38,952 nt of DNA from an uncultured Bacilli bacterium (GCA_934098665.1 CAKOOO010000007.1:1-38952), one strand, 5' to 3'. Positions 22,776-31,807 are shown, numbered from the stretch's first letter. Program-made: numbers and translations. Notes: a model not told the origin generated them from the sequence alone.

Positions 22776-24332
22776 CTATCCAATTCTATATGCATTAGTA
22801 GATGTTCCATTACCACCAACTATTTTTAGTGTGCTTGCATCTAGATAAAATGATGAACGAACGGCAAACTGATTACCGTCGACGCTATATGTAGCGCTAA
22901 CATGACCATCATCACGAATAGTAGACGCACGATCCGAATTCAAGGCATACGGGGAAATAAGCCATTCGGATTTGTTTGAACCCCAACTAGACTTTTGTGA
23001 TGTAAATAACCAATCATTATTTTTACAATCACTATATGATGAATCACTCCAATTAGATAATTCTTTTGCTCTACAACTTGATTTATTTGTTATTGTACCT
23101 CCTACTGTTGCATAACCATAATCACTAGGATACATTAACCCTACTTTTGCATATATACTTGCTGGATTACCACTGTATATTGCACTTGTATTTCTTTCCT
23201 CAGTATATACTGTTAAAGTATTATAATTGTACTCACTCGTCCCTCCTAAATGCCATTTTGCATTTACTATTGAACTAGATAGTTTACTATTTACTCCACT
23301 TGTAGCAAGAAATGTACTTAAGTAAGTTCCATTAAGTTCTGCATTCAGTGTTGATTTACTCCAATTATTAGATTGATTTGAGGATGACCCACTCCAATAT
23401 TTACCATCTGTTCCACCATAGTTATTTGTATCTATTACTTTTAATAGTTTTTTAATTCCACTACTATTTATTCCATCATTTGAATACTCTTCATCAAAAA
23501 GTCCTATTATTCTAAATAATAATGAAGTATCTGAACATGTACCTTCTTTTTGATTATCTAAACAGATGTAGTTATTTGGATTTGCTCCTTCATATCTTAT
23601 TCCATTTTCTTCAAATATATCTGTGTTATTTGGTGTCATTAAAGTTTCTATTGTCTTTTCAGTGTTTGTTTCATTATCACAATTAATACTATCTTTTTCT
23701 ACATAAAAGGTACCTGAAAAAGTTTTACCTGCTAGTTTATTTTGATCTTTATCAAGATTATAAAAAGCCATACTAATATTCCATGATTTTGTTGTACCTG
23801 TAGTTGTAGCATCAGATATTGTAGCATTTTTTACAACTAATCTTTTTGAGTTATTTATCCAGTTACTATCTATATTAAAGTTTTTTTCAAGTGAATAATC
23901 ACTTGTTCCATCTCCACCCATTTTTAAAGTAAGCTCTTTTAAAAATGCATCTGTAACAGGTGTAGAGGTATCTCCATATATACTAGAATTTTGATTATAT
24001 TCATAATATATATCAAATGTACATGTAGTTTTTATTTTAGGATTACCACTTGTTAAAGTAACATCTAAAGTAGTATTATTTTCAATAGCCTTTGTACCAG
24101 CTTCATATTGAACCATTTTTGAAGGTGGTATAACAATATTTAAATCTACTCCACTTGTTACAAATGTAGCATTTGCACCAACATCTATTGTAATATTAAC
24201 TTTACCTTTAGATATATTTTTGTTAAATGAACCAAAGTATGCAAAAGATGCACCAATAATAACTATTAGAAAACAAAGCATACTTACAAGAGAAATAATT
24301 TTTTTATTATCTAAACTACTATTTTCTTTCAT
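22776..24332 (-). CDS. Surface protein, SipW-type signal and lectin-like C-terminus
   Basis: A 518-residue exported protein. Residues 11-33 form the signal/anchor segment ending VIIGASFAYFGSF, close to SipW-dependent signals. Residues 40-225 are a beta-rich TasA/camelysin-like stalk ('KGKVNITIDVGA'). From 'FEENGIRYEGANPNNYICLD' to the end lies a domain also found in the gene at 36403-38175 (FRIIGLF, AKWHLGG, IYSGNPASIYAKVG), with a DUF6273/C-type-lectin-like tail (EWLISP ... FAVRSSFYLDA). The tail DNA is abruptly GC- and CpG-rich, unlike the rest of the window. AAGAAGG precedes the ATG. First gene of the operon with the 81-residue protein and the kinase. Likely role is cell-surface recognition; ligand unknown. 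Confidence 0.85.
   Translation of the reverse strand: MKENSSLDNKKIISLVSMLCFLIVIIGASFAYFGSFNKNISKGKVNITIDVGANATFVTSGVDLNIVIPPSKMVQYEAGTKAIENNTTLDVTLTSGNPKIKTTCTFDIYYEYNQNSSIYGDTSTPVTDAFLKELTLKMGGDGTSDYSLEKNFNIDSNWINNSKRLVVKNATISDATTTGTTKSWNISMAFYNLDKDQNKLAGKTFSGTFYVEKDSINCDNETNTEKTIETLMTPNNTDIFEENGIRYEGANPNNYICLDNQKEGTCSDTSLLFRIIGLFDEEYSNDGINSSGIKKLLKVIDTNNYGGTDGKYWSGSSSNQSNNWSKSTLNAELNGTYLSTFLATSGVNSKLSSSIVNAKWHLGGTSEYNYNTLTVYTEERNTSAIYSGNPASIYAKVGLMYPSDYGYATVGGTITNKSSCRAKELSNWSDSSYSDCKNNDWLFTSQKSSWGSNKSEWLISPYALNSDRASTIRDDGHVSATYSVDGNQFAVRSSFYLDASTLKIVGGNGTSTNAYRIG
22857..22968 (-). other. Candidate hypervariable segment (DGR-like variable region)
   Basis: Within the 3' end of the surface gene, 22861-22980 has 54 G/C of 120 bases and eleven CpG, against 17 G/C of 60 in 23041-23100. 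It encodes the stretch from EWLISP to AVRSS, the ligand-facing part of a lectin-like fold. Many codons are NNY type (CGT, GAT, CAT, GTC, GAC, AGC), as expected if AAY template codons had been mutagenised at adenines. No reverse transcriptase or template repeat is in the window, so the mechanism is inference. Confidence 0.5.
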
Positions 24333-24378
24333 AATAAAACCTTCTTACCTTATAACAATAGTATAACAAATTTAAATT

Positions 24379-24412
24379 CAAAAAAAAAGATGTATTTTTA
24401 CTTTTTTACACC
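24379..24412 (-). terminator. Terminator of the lon-hydrolase-murF-ddl operon
   Basis: Stem GGTGTA/TACATC (one G-U) followed by a long T-run on the minus strand; the stem includes the last codons of ddl. Confidence 0.65.
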
Positions 24413-25546
24413 TTTTACTTCATTAAAATTTTTAAGTACATTACTTTCAAAATTAGTTATTTTTTTTGATTTATTTTGATATTTTTTTATACCTAATTCA
24501 ATTATTTGAGTAAGCATATCTTTATATGGTATATCCCATAAATAAAATGATAATGAGCCAGGAATAATATTAAGTTCATTTAAATATAGTTTTTTATTTT
24601 TTTCATCATATAAATAGTCTATTCTTACTACTCCATTTGTATTAAGTACTTTTGATGCTTTTATACTAATATTTATAATTTCCTCTTTTAAATTTTTTGA
24701 AATCTTTGGATTAATTATTCTTTTAGCACTAGCCATACCTTTTACTTTTGAATTTGTTAAATATTTATCATTAAATGATAAAATACCATCATTTGCTTTA
24801 ACTTCTTCGATTAAAGATGCTTCATAATTAAAATTATCTCCGATAGTTGAGCAGTTATATTCTTTTAAATTATCTACTACTTTTTCAACTATAATTTTTT
24901 CATCATAATTAAGTGCATTTTCTATAGCAGATGAAATATCTTTTTTATTTTTAACTTTAGTTATACCTACACTACTTCCAAGCCTTGCGGGTTTAACAAT
25001 AACTGGATATGATAAAGCATCAATACTTAAAAGTACTTTTTCTTCATCCTTTAAATAATCACTTTCATAAAAATATATATAATCAGTTACATTTATACCA
25101 TTTTCTTTTAAAAGGGCTTTTTGAATTACTTTATCTTGACCTACTACGCTTGCGTAAACATCACTTTCTGTAAATGGTGCTCCAATAGTTTCTAAATAGC
25201 CTGCGATAGAGCCATCTTCAGTACCATATCCATGTACAACTGGGAAAAATATATCAATAGTACTTATAGCATTATATGGCAATTTAGTTTTTATTAAACA
25301 AAAAGTATTATCTTTTTTAATAATAACTACTTCCGTTAACTTTTTAATTAAACTATTTAAATCTTTATAACTTTCAATATTTTTAAGAATATTTCCGGTA
25401 TAAAAATTTCCTTCTTTTGAAATATATATTGGCACCACATCATATTTTTCTTTATCAATATTATTAATAGCTTGAATAGCACTTATTATACTTATTTCAT
25501 GCTCAGTTGAAACTCCACCATAAATAAAACCTACTTTTATTTTCAT
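24398..25546 (-). CDS. ddl: D-alanine--D-alanine ligase
   Basis: A 382-residue ATP-grasp ligase making the D-Ala-D-Ala dipeptide for peptidoglycan. Present are GGVSTEHEISIISA (10-23, with Glu15 that binds the first D-Ala), VKPARLGSSVGITKV, the omega-loop DKYLTNSKVKGM with the Tyr typical of D-Ala-D-Ala rather than D-Ala-D-Lac enzymes, and the metal-binding LNELNIIPGSLSFYLW. The last motif differs from the usual NTIPGFTS. It follows murF after 11 bases with AAAGGA before the ATG; the pair makes and then attaches the dipeptide. Confidence 0.95.
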   Translation of the reverse strand: MKIKVGFIYGGVSTEHEISIISAIQAINNIDKEKYDVVPIYISKEGNFYTGNILKNIESYKDLNSLIKKLTEVVIIKKDNTFCLIKTKLPYNAISTIDIFFPVVHGYGTEDGSIAGYLETIGAPFTESDVYASVVGQDKVIQKALLKENGINVTDYIYFYESDYLKDEEKVLLSIDALSYPVIVKPARLGSSVGITKVKNKKDISSAIENALNYDEKIIVEKVVDNLKEYNCSTIGDNFNYEASLIEEVKANDGILSFNDKYLTNSKVKGMASAKRIINPKISKNLKEEIINISIKASKVLNTNGVVRIDYLYDEKNKKLYLNELNIIPGSLSFYLWDIPYKDMLTQIIELGIKKYQNKSKKITNFESNVLKNFNEVKGVKK

Positions 25547-25557
25547 AAATTTCCTTT

Positions 25558-27126
25558 CTATTTTTCTAAATATAAATCTGGTAAATCATTTTCAATTAAA
25601 AGAGTAACATTTTTTCTTTTTACACCTTTTATAACATCATTATATGCATCATCAAACTTATTAAATACTTTTATATCTGCGTTTTTGTTTGTTTCTAGTA
25701 TTCCTTTTACAATTGGATTACTTCTTTTTTTACCAATTAAATAAAATTTATCACAAATATTTGCCATATCTTTTCCAAAATTATAATTTAAATTATTTTC
25801 TTCTTTACCCATTTCTACCATACCTGGAGTAATAATAATTTTTTCACCTTCCATAAGTGATAATACCTCTAAAGCATTTTTAGCGCCAATTGGATTAGAA
25901 TTATAACTATCATCAATTATTGTAAGGTTATTTACCTTCTTTATTTCTAGTCTATGAGAAATGGGTTTTATATTACTAATACCTTTTTTTATTTCTTTTA
26001 AAGAAAGACCGAGTAAATATGCCATAAGTGAGGAAGATAATATATTATAAATATTTTTTTGACCTAAAAGTGAAGTTTTTACATTTATTTTTTCACCCTT
26101 TATATATAAATCAAAAGATGTACCCTCAGCTGTTATTTTAATATTTTTAGCATATGCATCAGCTTTTTCATTTAAACTAATATAATATATTTTTGCCTTA
26201 GAAGAAACCTTATATTTTTTTATATATTCATCATCTTTATTTAAAATTAAAATTCCATCACTAGGTAAAAAGTCTGCAAGTTCAAATTTAGTTTTTAAAA
26301 TATTTTCAATAGTTTTAAATGTTTCTAAATGGCACGCACCAATACTTGTAATAATACCATATTTTGGCTTAACTAAATTACATAAATATTTTATTTCGCC
26401 TTCTTTTCTTGCACCCATTTCACAAATAAAATAATCATTAAAAATAGTTTTTTCTTCGTTTATTGATTTTAATATTCCATTTGGCGTATTAAAGGACTTT
26501 GGTGAGCAAAAGCCTTTGTATTTTACACTTAATATATCATTTAAAATCATTTTAGTACTAGTTTTACCAAATGATCCTGTAATACCAATAACTTTTATAC
26601 CGTTCATTTTATTTAATCTATCTAATGCTTTTTTCTTATATTTATTAAATATAATTAGTTCAACAGGTTTTAAAATAAATATAATAAGTATTAAAATTAA
26701 ATGATTTTGTGATGTATATAAAAGCATATATGAAATAAATTTTAATAAACTAAGTTTATATGAAAAAAAGCCTATTAATATATAAAATAATACATCTAAA
26801 GAAAATATTCTTATAAGTCTTTTTGTAAAACATAAAGGAAGTTTTTTATTATAATTTTTATAATTTAAAATACTTGAATAAATTAATATAAATAGTATTA
26901 CATAAAAATAAATATATAAAATAGGATTTAACTCATTAAAAAGTAAAAGTGATATTGGAAAAAGTATTTTTAAAAAATAAAATGTTATATTACTTTTTAT
27001 ATTACTTATTAAAAAGTTAAAATATTTGCATTTATCATTATAACTATTTTGTTGAAGCATTGTAAGGTAAAAAAGCAAGTCAAATACGTAATAAATGTTA
27101 ATTAAAATAAATAAAATATATTTCAT
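25558..27126 (-). CDS. murF: MurF-type ligase with an N-terminal membrane domain
   Basis: A 522-residue Mur ligase that should join D-Ala-D-Ala to the UDP-MurNAc tripeptide. The C-terminal two thirds have GITGSFGKTST (181-191), the catalytic 'ICEMGARKEGEI', 'HLETFKTIENI' and DDSYNSNP, all typical of MurF. Residues 1-160 are instead four to five membrane segments ('YVILFILIYSSIL', 'LILILIIFIL'), replacing the soluble substrate-binding domain of ordinary MurF (about 450 residues, cytosolic). This would place the last cytosolic step at the membrane. It is followed by ddl. AAAGGTGATAAT precedes the ATG. MurF rather than MurE/MurT is favoured by the motif set and the ddl neighbour. Confidence 0.85.
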   Translation of the reverse strand: MKYILFILINIYYVFDLLFYLTMLQQNSYNDKCKYFNFLISNIKSNITFYFLKILFPISLLLFNELNPILYIYFYVILFILIYSSILNYKNYNKKLPLCFTKRLIRIFSLDVLFYILIGFFSYKLSLLKFISYMLLYTSQNHLILILIIFILKPVELIIFNKYKKKALDRLNKMNGIKVIGITGSFGKTSTKMILNDILSVKYKGFCSPKSFNTPNGILKSINEEKTIFNDYFICEMGARKEGEIKYLCNLVKPKYGIITSIGACHLETFKTIENILKTKFELADFLPSDGILILNKDDEYIKKYKVSSKAKIYYISLNEKADAYAKNIKITAEGTSFDLYIKGEKINVKTSLLGQKNIYNILSSSLMAYLLGLSLKEIKKGISNIKPISHRLEIKKVNNLTIIDDSYNSNPIGAKNALEVLSLMEGEKIIITPGMVEMGKEENNLNYNFGKDMANICDKFYLIGKKRSNPIVKGILETNKNADIKVFNKFDDAYNDVIKGVKRKNVTLLIENDLPDLYLEK

Positions 27127-27138
27127 ATTATCACCTTT

Positions 27139-27861
27139 CTATTCTAAAAAATTATTTAAAATATATATAGTATTATTTAAGTTTTCTAAATAAGCATAAT
27201 GTCCTAACCCAGGATAAATAATAAGGCCTGCATCATTTATTAAATTTGAAAGCACTTGGGCCTCCTTTAAAGGAACCACTTTATCACACTTTCCATAAAT
27301 CAAAAGAGTTGGCGCTAAAATTTTTTTAGCATTTTCAGTTAGATCTTCATTAACTATTTTTACTAAACTACCCCTTAAAATTTCACTTGCATTTTTATAA
27401 TCTGTAGAGCCCCATTTATTTTTAAGTTTTTCTATAATAGGCTTTAAAATTTTTATTTTTTTTATAAATTTATATACTTTTACTTTAAATAAAGTTTTTT
27501 TGCTTTTACTAGGTCTAAATGGAGATGAAAATAAAACTACTTTTTTTGTTTTATACCTTGAAGCATAACAAATTGCCACTCTTCCACCAAAAGAGTGGCC
27601 AATAAGTACAGGATTTTTTATCTTTAAATTTTCTAAAAAAACATGTAAAAATGTAGCATAATCATTTGCAGACCAAAAACTATCTGGTTCCTTTGACTTA
27701 CCAAAGCCTGGTAAATCTAAAACAATTATTTGATATTTATCCTTAAAAGGACGTCCAACCATATCCATCATCTGAAGATTTTGTCCCCATCCATGAAGAA
27801 ATACAATAACGCCTTTCTTATTATTTCCATAAGAAATATAATTTACATCTTTTATATTCAT
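27139..27861 (-). CDS. Alpha/beta hydrolase
   Basis: A 240-residue alpha/beta-fold hydrolase. HGWGQ (23-27) forms the oxyanion loop, GHSFGG (88-93) carries the nucleophile Ser90, the acid is likely the Asp of 'YGKCDKVVP' and the His is in 'GLGHYAYLE'. The substrate is unknown. I start at ATG 27861 because AAGGTG precedes it at the right distance; a GTG two codons upstream overlaps that site. It lies between lon and murF with short gaps, so it is co-transcribed. An internal TATAAT (about 27889-27894) might add a promoter. Confidence 0.9.
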   Translation of the reverse strand: MNIKDVNYISYGNNKKGVIVFLHGWGQNLQMMDMVGRPFKDKYQIIVLDLPGFGKSKEPDSFWSANDYATFLHVFLENLKIKNPVLIGHSFGGRVAICYASRYKTKKVVLFSSPFRPSKSKKTLFKVKVYKFIKKIKILKPIIEKLKNKWGSTDYKNASEILRGSLVKIVNEDLTENAKKILAPTLLIYGKCDKVVPLKEAQVLSNLINDAGLIIYPGLGHYAYLENLNNTIYILNNFLE

Positions 27862-27899
27862 AACCACACCTTACTTATTTAGGGTAATTATATCATATT

Positions 27900-30158
27900 T
27901 TATTTAAATAATGCACTATATATTTCACTAAAATTACTAACCATAACTATTTCAATATTACTTAAAATTTCGCTATCAATATTTGCAAGTTCTTCCCCAT
28001 TTGCTGATGGTAAGAAAAATTTAACTATACCATTTTCCTTCGCTGCGATAATTTTTTCCTTTAAACCTCCCACTGGAAGAATATCACCTTTTAAGGAAAT
28101 TTCACCAGTAAATGCAACATTTCTAGGAAGTTTTTGTTTATTAAATAAAGATAAAATAGCGCAAGCAATTGATATTCCCGCTGAAGGTCCATCTTTTTTT
28201 ATACTTGATGGTGTAAAATGTAAATGTAAATCGTATCCTTTTAAATCAATATTATAATTTGCTATTAAATATGAAATTATTACATAAACACTTTCTTTTA
28301 AAATTTCGCCAGTTTGACCAGTTATAATAGTTTTACTATTTCCTTTGTATTTAGCTACTTCAATATGAGATAATCGCCCTCCTACAGTAGTATATGCTAA
28401 AACATTAGCAACTCCACATGTATTAATTTCAGGTATATAATCATTATTTTTATTAATCAAATATTTATTTGCATGTAAAATAGTAACATTTTTTACATTA
28501 GGTTCATTTACAATAACTTTTCTTATAAGTCTTTCTAAACATCTTTTAAGTTCTCTTACACCTATTTCTTTTGTATAACCAGAAATAACATATTCAATTA
28601 CTTCATTATTTATTTTTAAATCACAGTTATATTCCTTCAAAATGCTTTTTAATAAATAATTTTTTGCTATATGAATTTTTTGAGTGAGTGTATATGTATC
28701 CATATAAATTATTTCAAGACGGTCCTTTAGTGCTGGCGGTATTTTATCTTCTTCATTTGCCGTTAATATAAACATTACTTTAGATAAATCAAAAGGTTCT
28801 TCAATATAATTATCTACAAAAAATTTATTTTGAGTTTCATCAAGTATTTCAAGTAAAGTTGATGCAGGATCGCCCTTATAATCTTTAACCATCTTATCTA
28901 CTTCATCAATTAATATAATAGGGTTTTTAACTTTACATTTTATTAAAGATTGAATAATTTTCCCAGGAAGTGCTCCAAGATAAGTTTTACGCGTACCAAT
29001 AAGCTCAGTAGAATCATTAAGTCCACCTACACTAATTTTTACAAATTCTCTATTTAATGCACTAGCAATAGACTGAGCAATACTTGTTTTACCAACACCA
29101 GGATATCCTATTAAGCATATAATTGGTGCTCTTAAATTTTTATTTTTCTTTAGTAAAGATACATATTCAATAACTCTATTTTTTACTTCCTCAAGGCCAT
29201 AATGACTTTCATTTAAAGCACTATTTATTTTGTTTATATTTAAATTAAGTGTAGTTTCTTCATTCCAAGGAAGTGATAAAACAGTATCTAAATAATTTTT
29301 AATTACAGATGACTCTGGACTAAACTCTGAGCATGCATAATATTTATTTATTTCATTAAGTAGTTTATCATTAGTTTTTTCAGGTAATGCTAAAGAAGAT
29401 AATTTATCCTTTAATGACTTAATTTCATTATCTTTAGTAAAACCAAGTTCATTATTAATTTCATTTAATTTTTCTTTTAAAATGTATTCTCTTTGACCAT
29501 TTTCCATTTTCTCTTGGAGTTTTTCATTAAGCTGTTTGTCAATATTACTAATATTTATTTCTTCGCTTAAATCATCAATTAAACTACTAGCTCTAATAGC
29601 TGGATTAATTGTTTCCATGAAAAATAATTTTTTCTCAAACGAAAATGGTAAAAATGAAGTAATTATATCTGTTAAAATGCCTAAATCACTAGTATCACTT
29701 ACCTTTTTTAAAATTGAATTAGATACATTTTTATTAAGTGCAATATATTCCTTTAGTAAAGATACAAGTTTTCTTTTAACTGCCGTTTCATTTACTTTAG
29801 ATATTGTAGGAAGCTCAATGACATTAGTTTGACATTTTAAAACATTAGTATTTCTGTTTTTAAAATATTTTTCAATACTTACTCTTTCTTCACCCTTTAA
29901 AATAACACGTAAACGTCCATTAGGAAGTTCTACCTTACTTTTAACAAGTGATACAACACCAACACGAGGAAGATCCTCAAGGGATGGTGAAGACTCCAAA
30001 CTATTTTTTGGTGCAATAACTAAAACTTTATTTAAATTATTTTTACAAGATGATTTTATAACATTTTTAGATAATTCATTACTTAAATCTATTTTAATTT
30101 CTTGATTAGGAAGAATAATGAGTTCATTTAAAATAAATACAGGTAATAAATTATTCAT
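27900..30158 (-). CDS. lon: ATP-dependent protease Lon
   Basis: A 752-residue LonA protease degrading damaged and regulatory proteins. It has the N-terminal LAN domain (LPVFILNELIILPNQE), a coiled middle (about 200-270), Walker A GYPGVGKTS (351-359), Walker B ILIDEVDKM and the proteolytic dyad Ser659 (KKDGPSAGIS) and Lys702 (GGLKEK), 43 residues apart as in E. coli. No membrane segment, so LonA not LonB. GGAGGG is five bases before the ATG. First gene of lon-hydrolase-murF-ddl, with a good promoter and a palindrome over its -35. Confidence 0.98.
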   Translation of the reverse strand: MNNLLPVFILNELIILPNQEIKIDLSNELSKNVIKSSCKNNLNKVLVIAPKNSLESSPSLEDLPRVGVVSLVKSKVELPNGRLRVILKGEERVSIEKYFKNRNTNVLKCQTNVIELPTISKVNETAVKRKLVSLLKEYIALNKNVSNSILKKVSDTSDLGILTDIITSFLPFSFEKKLFFMETINPAIRASSLIDDLSEEINISNIDKQLNEKLQEKMENGQREYILKEKLNEINNELGFTKDNEIKSLKDKLSSLALPEKTNDKLLNEINKYYACSEFSPESSVIKNYLDTVLSLPWNEETTLNLNINKINSALNESHYGLEEVKNRVIEYVSLLKKNKNLRAPIICLIGYPGVGKTSIAQSIASALNREFVKISVGGLNDSTELIGTRKTYLGALPGKIIQSLIKCKVKNPIILIDEVDKMVKDYKGDPASTLLEILDETQNKFFVDNYIEEPFDLSKVMFILTANEEDKIPPALKDRLEIIYMDTYTLTQKIHIAKNYLLKSILKEYNCDLKINNEVIEYVISGYTKEIGVRELKRCLERLIRKVIVNEPNVKNVTILHANKYLINKNNDYIPEINTCGVANVLAYTTVGGRLSHIEVAKYKGNSKTIITGQTGEILKESVYVIISYLIANYNIDLKGYDLHLHFTPSSIKKDGPSAGISIACAILSLFNKQKLPRNVAFTGEISLKGDILPVGGLKEKIIAAKENGIVKFFLPSANGEELANIDSEILSNIEIVMVSNFSEIYSALFK

Positions 30159-30185
30159 AAATGCCCTCCTTAAAATTTAATTTTT

Positions 30186-30214
30186 ATTATAAATGTCATT
30201 AACAATTTTGTAAA
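30186..30214 (-). promoter_or_regulatory. Promoter of the lon operon
   Basis: TTTACA (30209-30214), 17 bp, TATAAT (30186-30191). Confidence 0.75.
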
Positions 30215-30220
30215 TACAAA
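30207..30220. promoter_or_regulatory. Palindrome TTTGTA-AA-TACAAA over the lon -35
   Basis: A perfect 6-bp inverted repeat with a two-base centre covers the -35 box of lon, a position typical of a repressor site. It is not a recognisable HrcA site or CtsR heptad repeat. Confidence 0.4.
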
Positions 30221-30262
30221 TTACACTTTCTTGACACTTTTTTATGAAGAAAATTTATAACA

Positions 30263-30285
30263 AGAAAAAAAGAAAATAGTTTTCC
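30263..30285 (-). terminator. Terminator of the abiE operon
   Basis: Short stem GAAAA/TTTTC (30272-30276, 30280-30284) followed by a T-run on the minus strand. Confidence 0.5.
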
Positions 30286-30303
30286 AATTTTTATATTTAA
30301 TAT

Positions 30304-31158
30304 TTAACTACAAATTAATAGTTTTTCATTTAGTATATCCAGTATTTGTTTTATTGCACCAATTGTATCTTCATAACTTATATTTTTTATATAATTAAGT
30401 TTCTTACTATAATTATTAAATAATTCTTTTAAAACTATACTATCTTTTATTATTTCAAATATGTTATTTATATATTCCATGCTAAAATTTGTTTTTCTGT
30501 GTCTAAAAGTTCTTTCTATTGCTTTAATAAGTGTATTATTATTTATTTTATTTTTATGATTATTTACTAACATATATAAATCATAAAAATCTTTTCCTCT
30601 TGTAGTAGTAATATTTTTACTAATAATACTTTCAAATTTTTCGGCAATTATGGTTTCAATTGTATATGCCATAATATTAATAGTTTTATTTTCAAAAATA
30701 GAATTATATTTATATTTTATTTCTCTAGGAGTAATTATATCTGCTGTAGTTACTTCTATAAAAAAATGTGTCTTTAATTTATCAAATTCTCCATAGACAT
30801 TTATTCTATAACCATTGTATTTGTCTTCCTGCCTAATATCTTTAACACTTTCAATTCTAAAATTTAAGCCATCATTTATATTTATAGACAGTATTTCTTC
30901 AAAAATTATTTTTACATACTTTTCATTTAATGGTATACTTTTTAAAGTTGCATCTATATCTTTAGTTGTTCTCATCTCACTTCCGATAATTGATGAAAGT
31001 AATACACCACCCTTTAAAATAATGTTTTCTTTATACTTACTTTTTTCTAATCTCATTAATACATGTTCAAAGAAAAACATTTGATGAAGATGTAATGATA
31101 CATCATTATTTCCATTAGCTCGCTTCTTTATAAGTGTATTAAGTTTATCACTGTTCAT
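30304..31158 (-). CDS. abiEii: AbiEii-type nucleotidyltransferase toxin
   Basis: A 284-residue nucleotidyltransferase toxin of the AbiE type IV toxin-antitoxin/abortive-infection family. The core signature 'ILKGGVLLSS' (47-56) with MRTTKDIDA (62-70; Asp67, Asp69) gives the GG and D-x-D metal ligands, and 'TIETIIAEKFESI' is the conserved helix of the family. Related toxins attach nucleotides to tRNA or otherwise stop growth. It overlaps the stop of the antitoxin gene by one base (TAATG), so it is translationally coupled. No ribosome site of its own is evident. Confidence 0.9.
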   Translation of the reverse strand: MNSDKLNTLIKKRANGNNDVSLHLHQMFFFEHVLMRLEKSKYKENIILKGGVLLSSIIGSEMRTTKDIDATLKSIPLNEKYVKIIFEEILSININDGLNFRIESVKDIRQEDKYNGYRINVYGEFDKLKTHFFIEVTTADIITPREIKYKYNSIFENKTINIMAYTIETIIAEKFESIISKNITTTRGKDFYDLYMLVNNHKNKINNNTLIKAIERTFRHRKTNFSMEYINNIFEIIKDSIVLKELFNNYSKKLNYIKNISYEDTIGAIKQILDILNEKLLICS

Positions 31159-31751
31159 TATAAAATTACCTGCATAATTTCTGCTACTTCTTTTTCAATA
31201 TTTAATTTTTTTGAATATTTAGCAAGTTTTAACATATCTTTATCTTTTCTTTGAGCATACCATTTTAAAGCTTTAGTGTATATTTCTTTATCCATATGAT
31301 TTTTATCTTTAATAATATCACAAATGGTTCTTTCAATATCATAACATTTAATATCCATACCAAATGGTGATTTTATAGTTTCTATCCCAATACTAAAAAT
31401 TCCCCCATCTACATAATGAAGTGATACAGCATCAATATTTTGAAGCGAACCACCATAACCACGAGGTACAGTAATATCAAAATAAAGCGGTGTTCTATCT
31501 GACAAATCATGTAAAAATAAAGATGTGCTATAAGAAAAAATAGCATTTTTACTTTTTGAAATAATTTTAAAATAATCATCATCAACCATATTGGGTAATG
31601 AATAATATCCAGTTGATATTTTTTCTAATAAGCCACCATCACATAATCTTTTTAATGCCATTTTATTTAATCCATTATCTACTACCTCTTTAGTAGTAAT
31701 ATATCCATCATTTTTTTGTGCTAATTGCAAAACTTTTTCTAAATCACTCAT
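31158..31751 (-). CDS. abiEi: AbiEi-type antitoxin, HTH regulator
   Basis: A 197-residue antitoxin of the AbiEi family. The N-terminal winged helix (MSDLEKVLQLAQKNDGYIT to GGLLEKISTGYYSLP, about 1-55) is the family's DNA-binding domain; the C-terminal part ('SPFGMDIKCYDIERTICDII') is the conserved AbiEi domain. The antitoxin is known to neutralise AbiEii and repress its own promoter by binding repeats; here GTAACAATT motifs overlap the -10. I start at ATG 31751 because GAAAGGTG precedes it; the longer frame to 31781 has none. Operon with abiEii. Confidence 0.9.
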   Translation of the reverse strand: MSDLEKVLQLAQKNDGYITTKEVVDNGLNKMALKRLCDGGLLEKISTGYYSLPNMVDDDYFKIISKSKNAIFSYSTSLFLHDLSDRTPLYFDITVPRGYGGSLQNIDAVSLHYVDGGIFSIGIETIKSPFGMDIKCYDIERTICDIIKDKNHMDKEIYTKALKWYAQRKDKDMLKLAKYSKKLNIEKEVAEIMQVIL

Positions 31752-31765
31752 AATTACACCTTTCT

Positions 31766-31778
31766 TGTAACAATTATA
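31766..31778 (-). promoter_or_regulatory. abiE -10 box and overlapping operator half-site
   Basis: TATAAT (31773-31778, minus strand) is overlapped by GTAACAATT (31767-31775). No convincing -35 is seen, as often in repressed promoters. Confidence 0.5.
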
Positions 31779-31807
31779 CAATATTAAAATAAAAAAGGAA
31801 ATAGTTT

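Noticed and set aside
24398..25546. VanA/VanB-type D-Ala-D-Lac ligase
   Set aside because: The omega-loop DKYL keeps the Tyr typical of D-Ala-D-Ala ligases, and no vanH/vanX neighbours are present.
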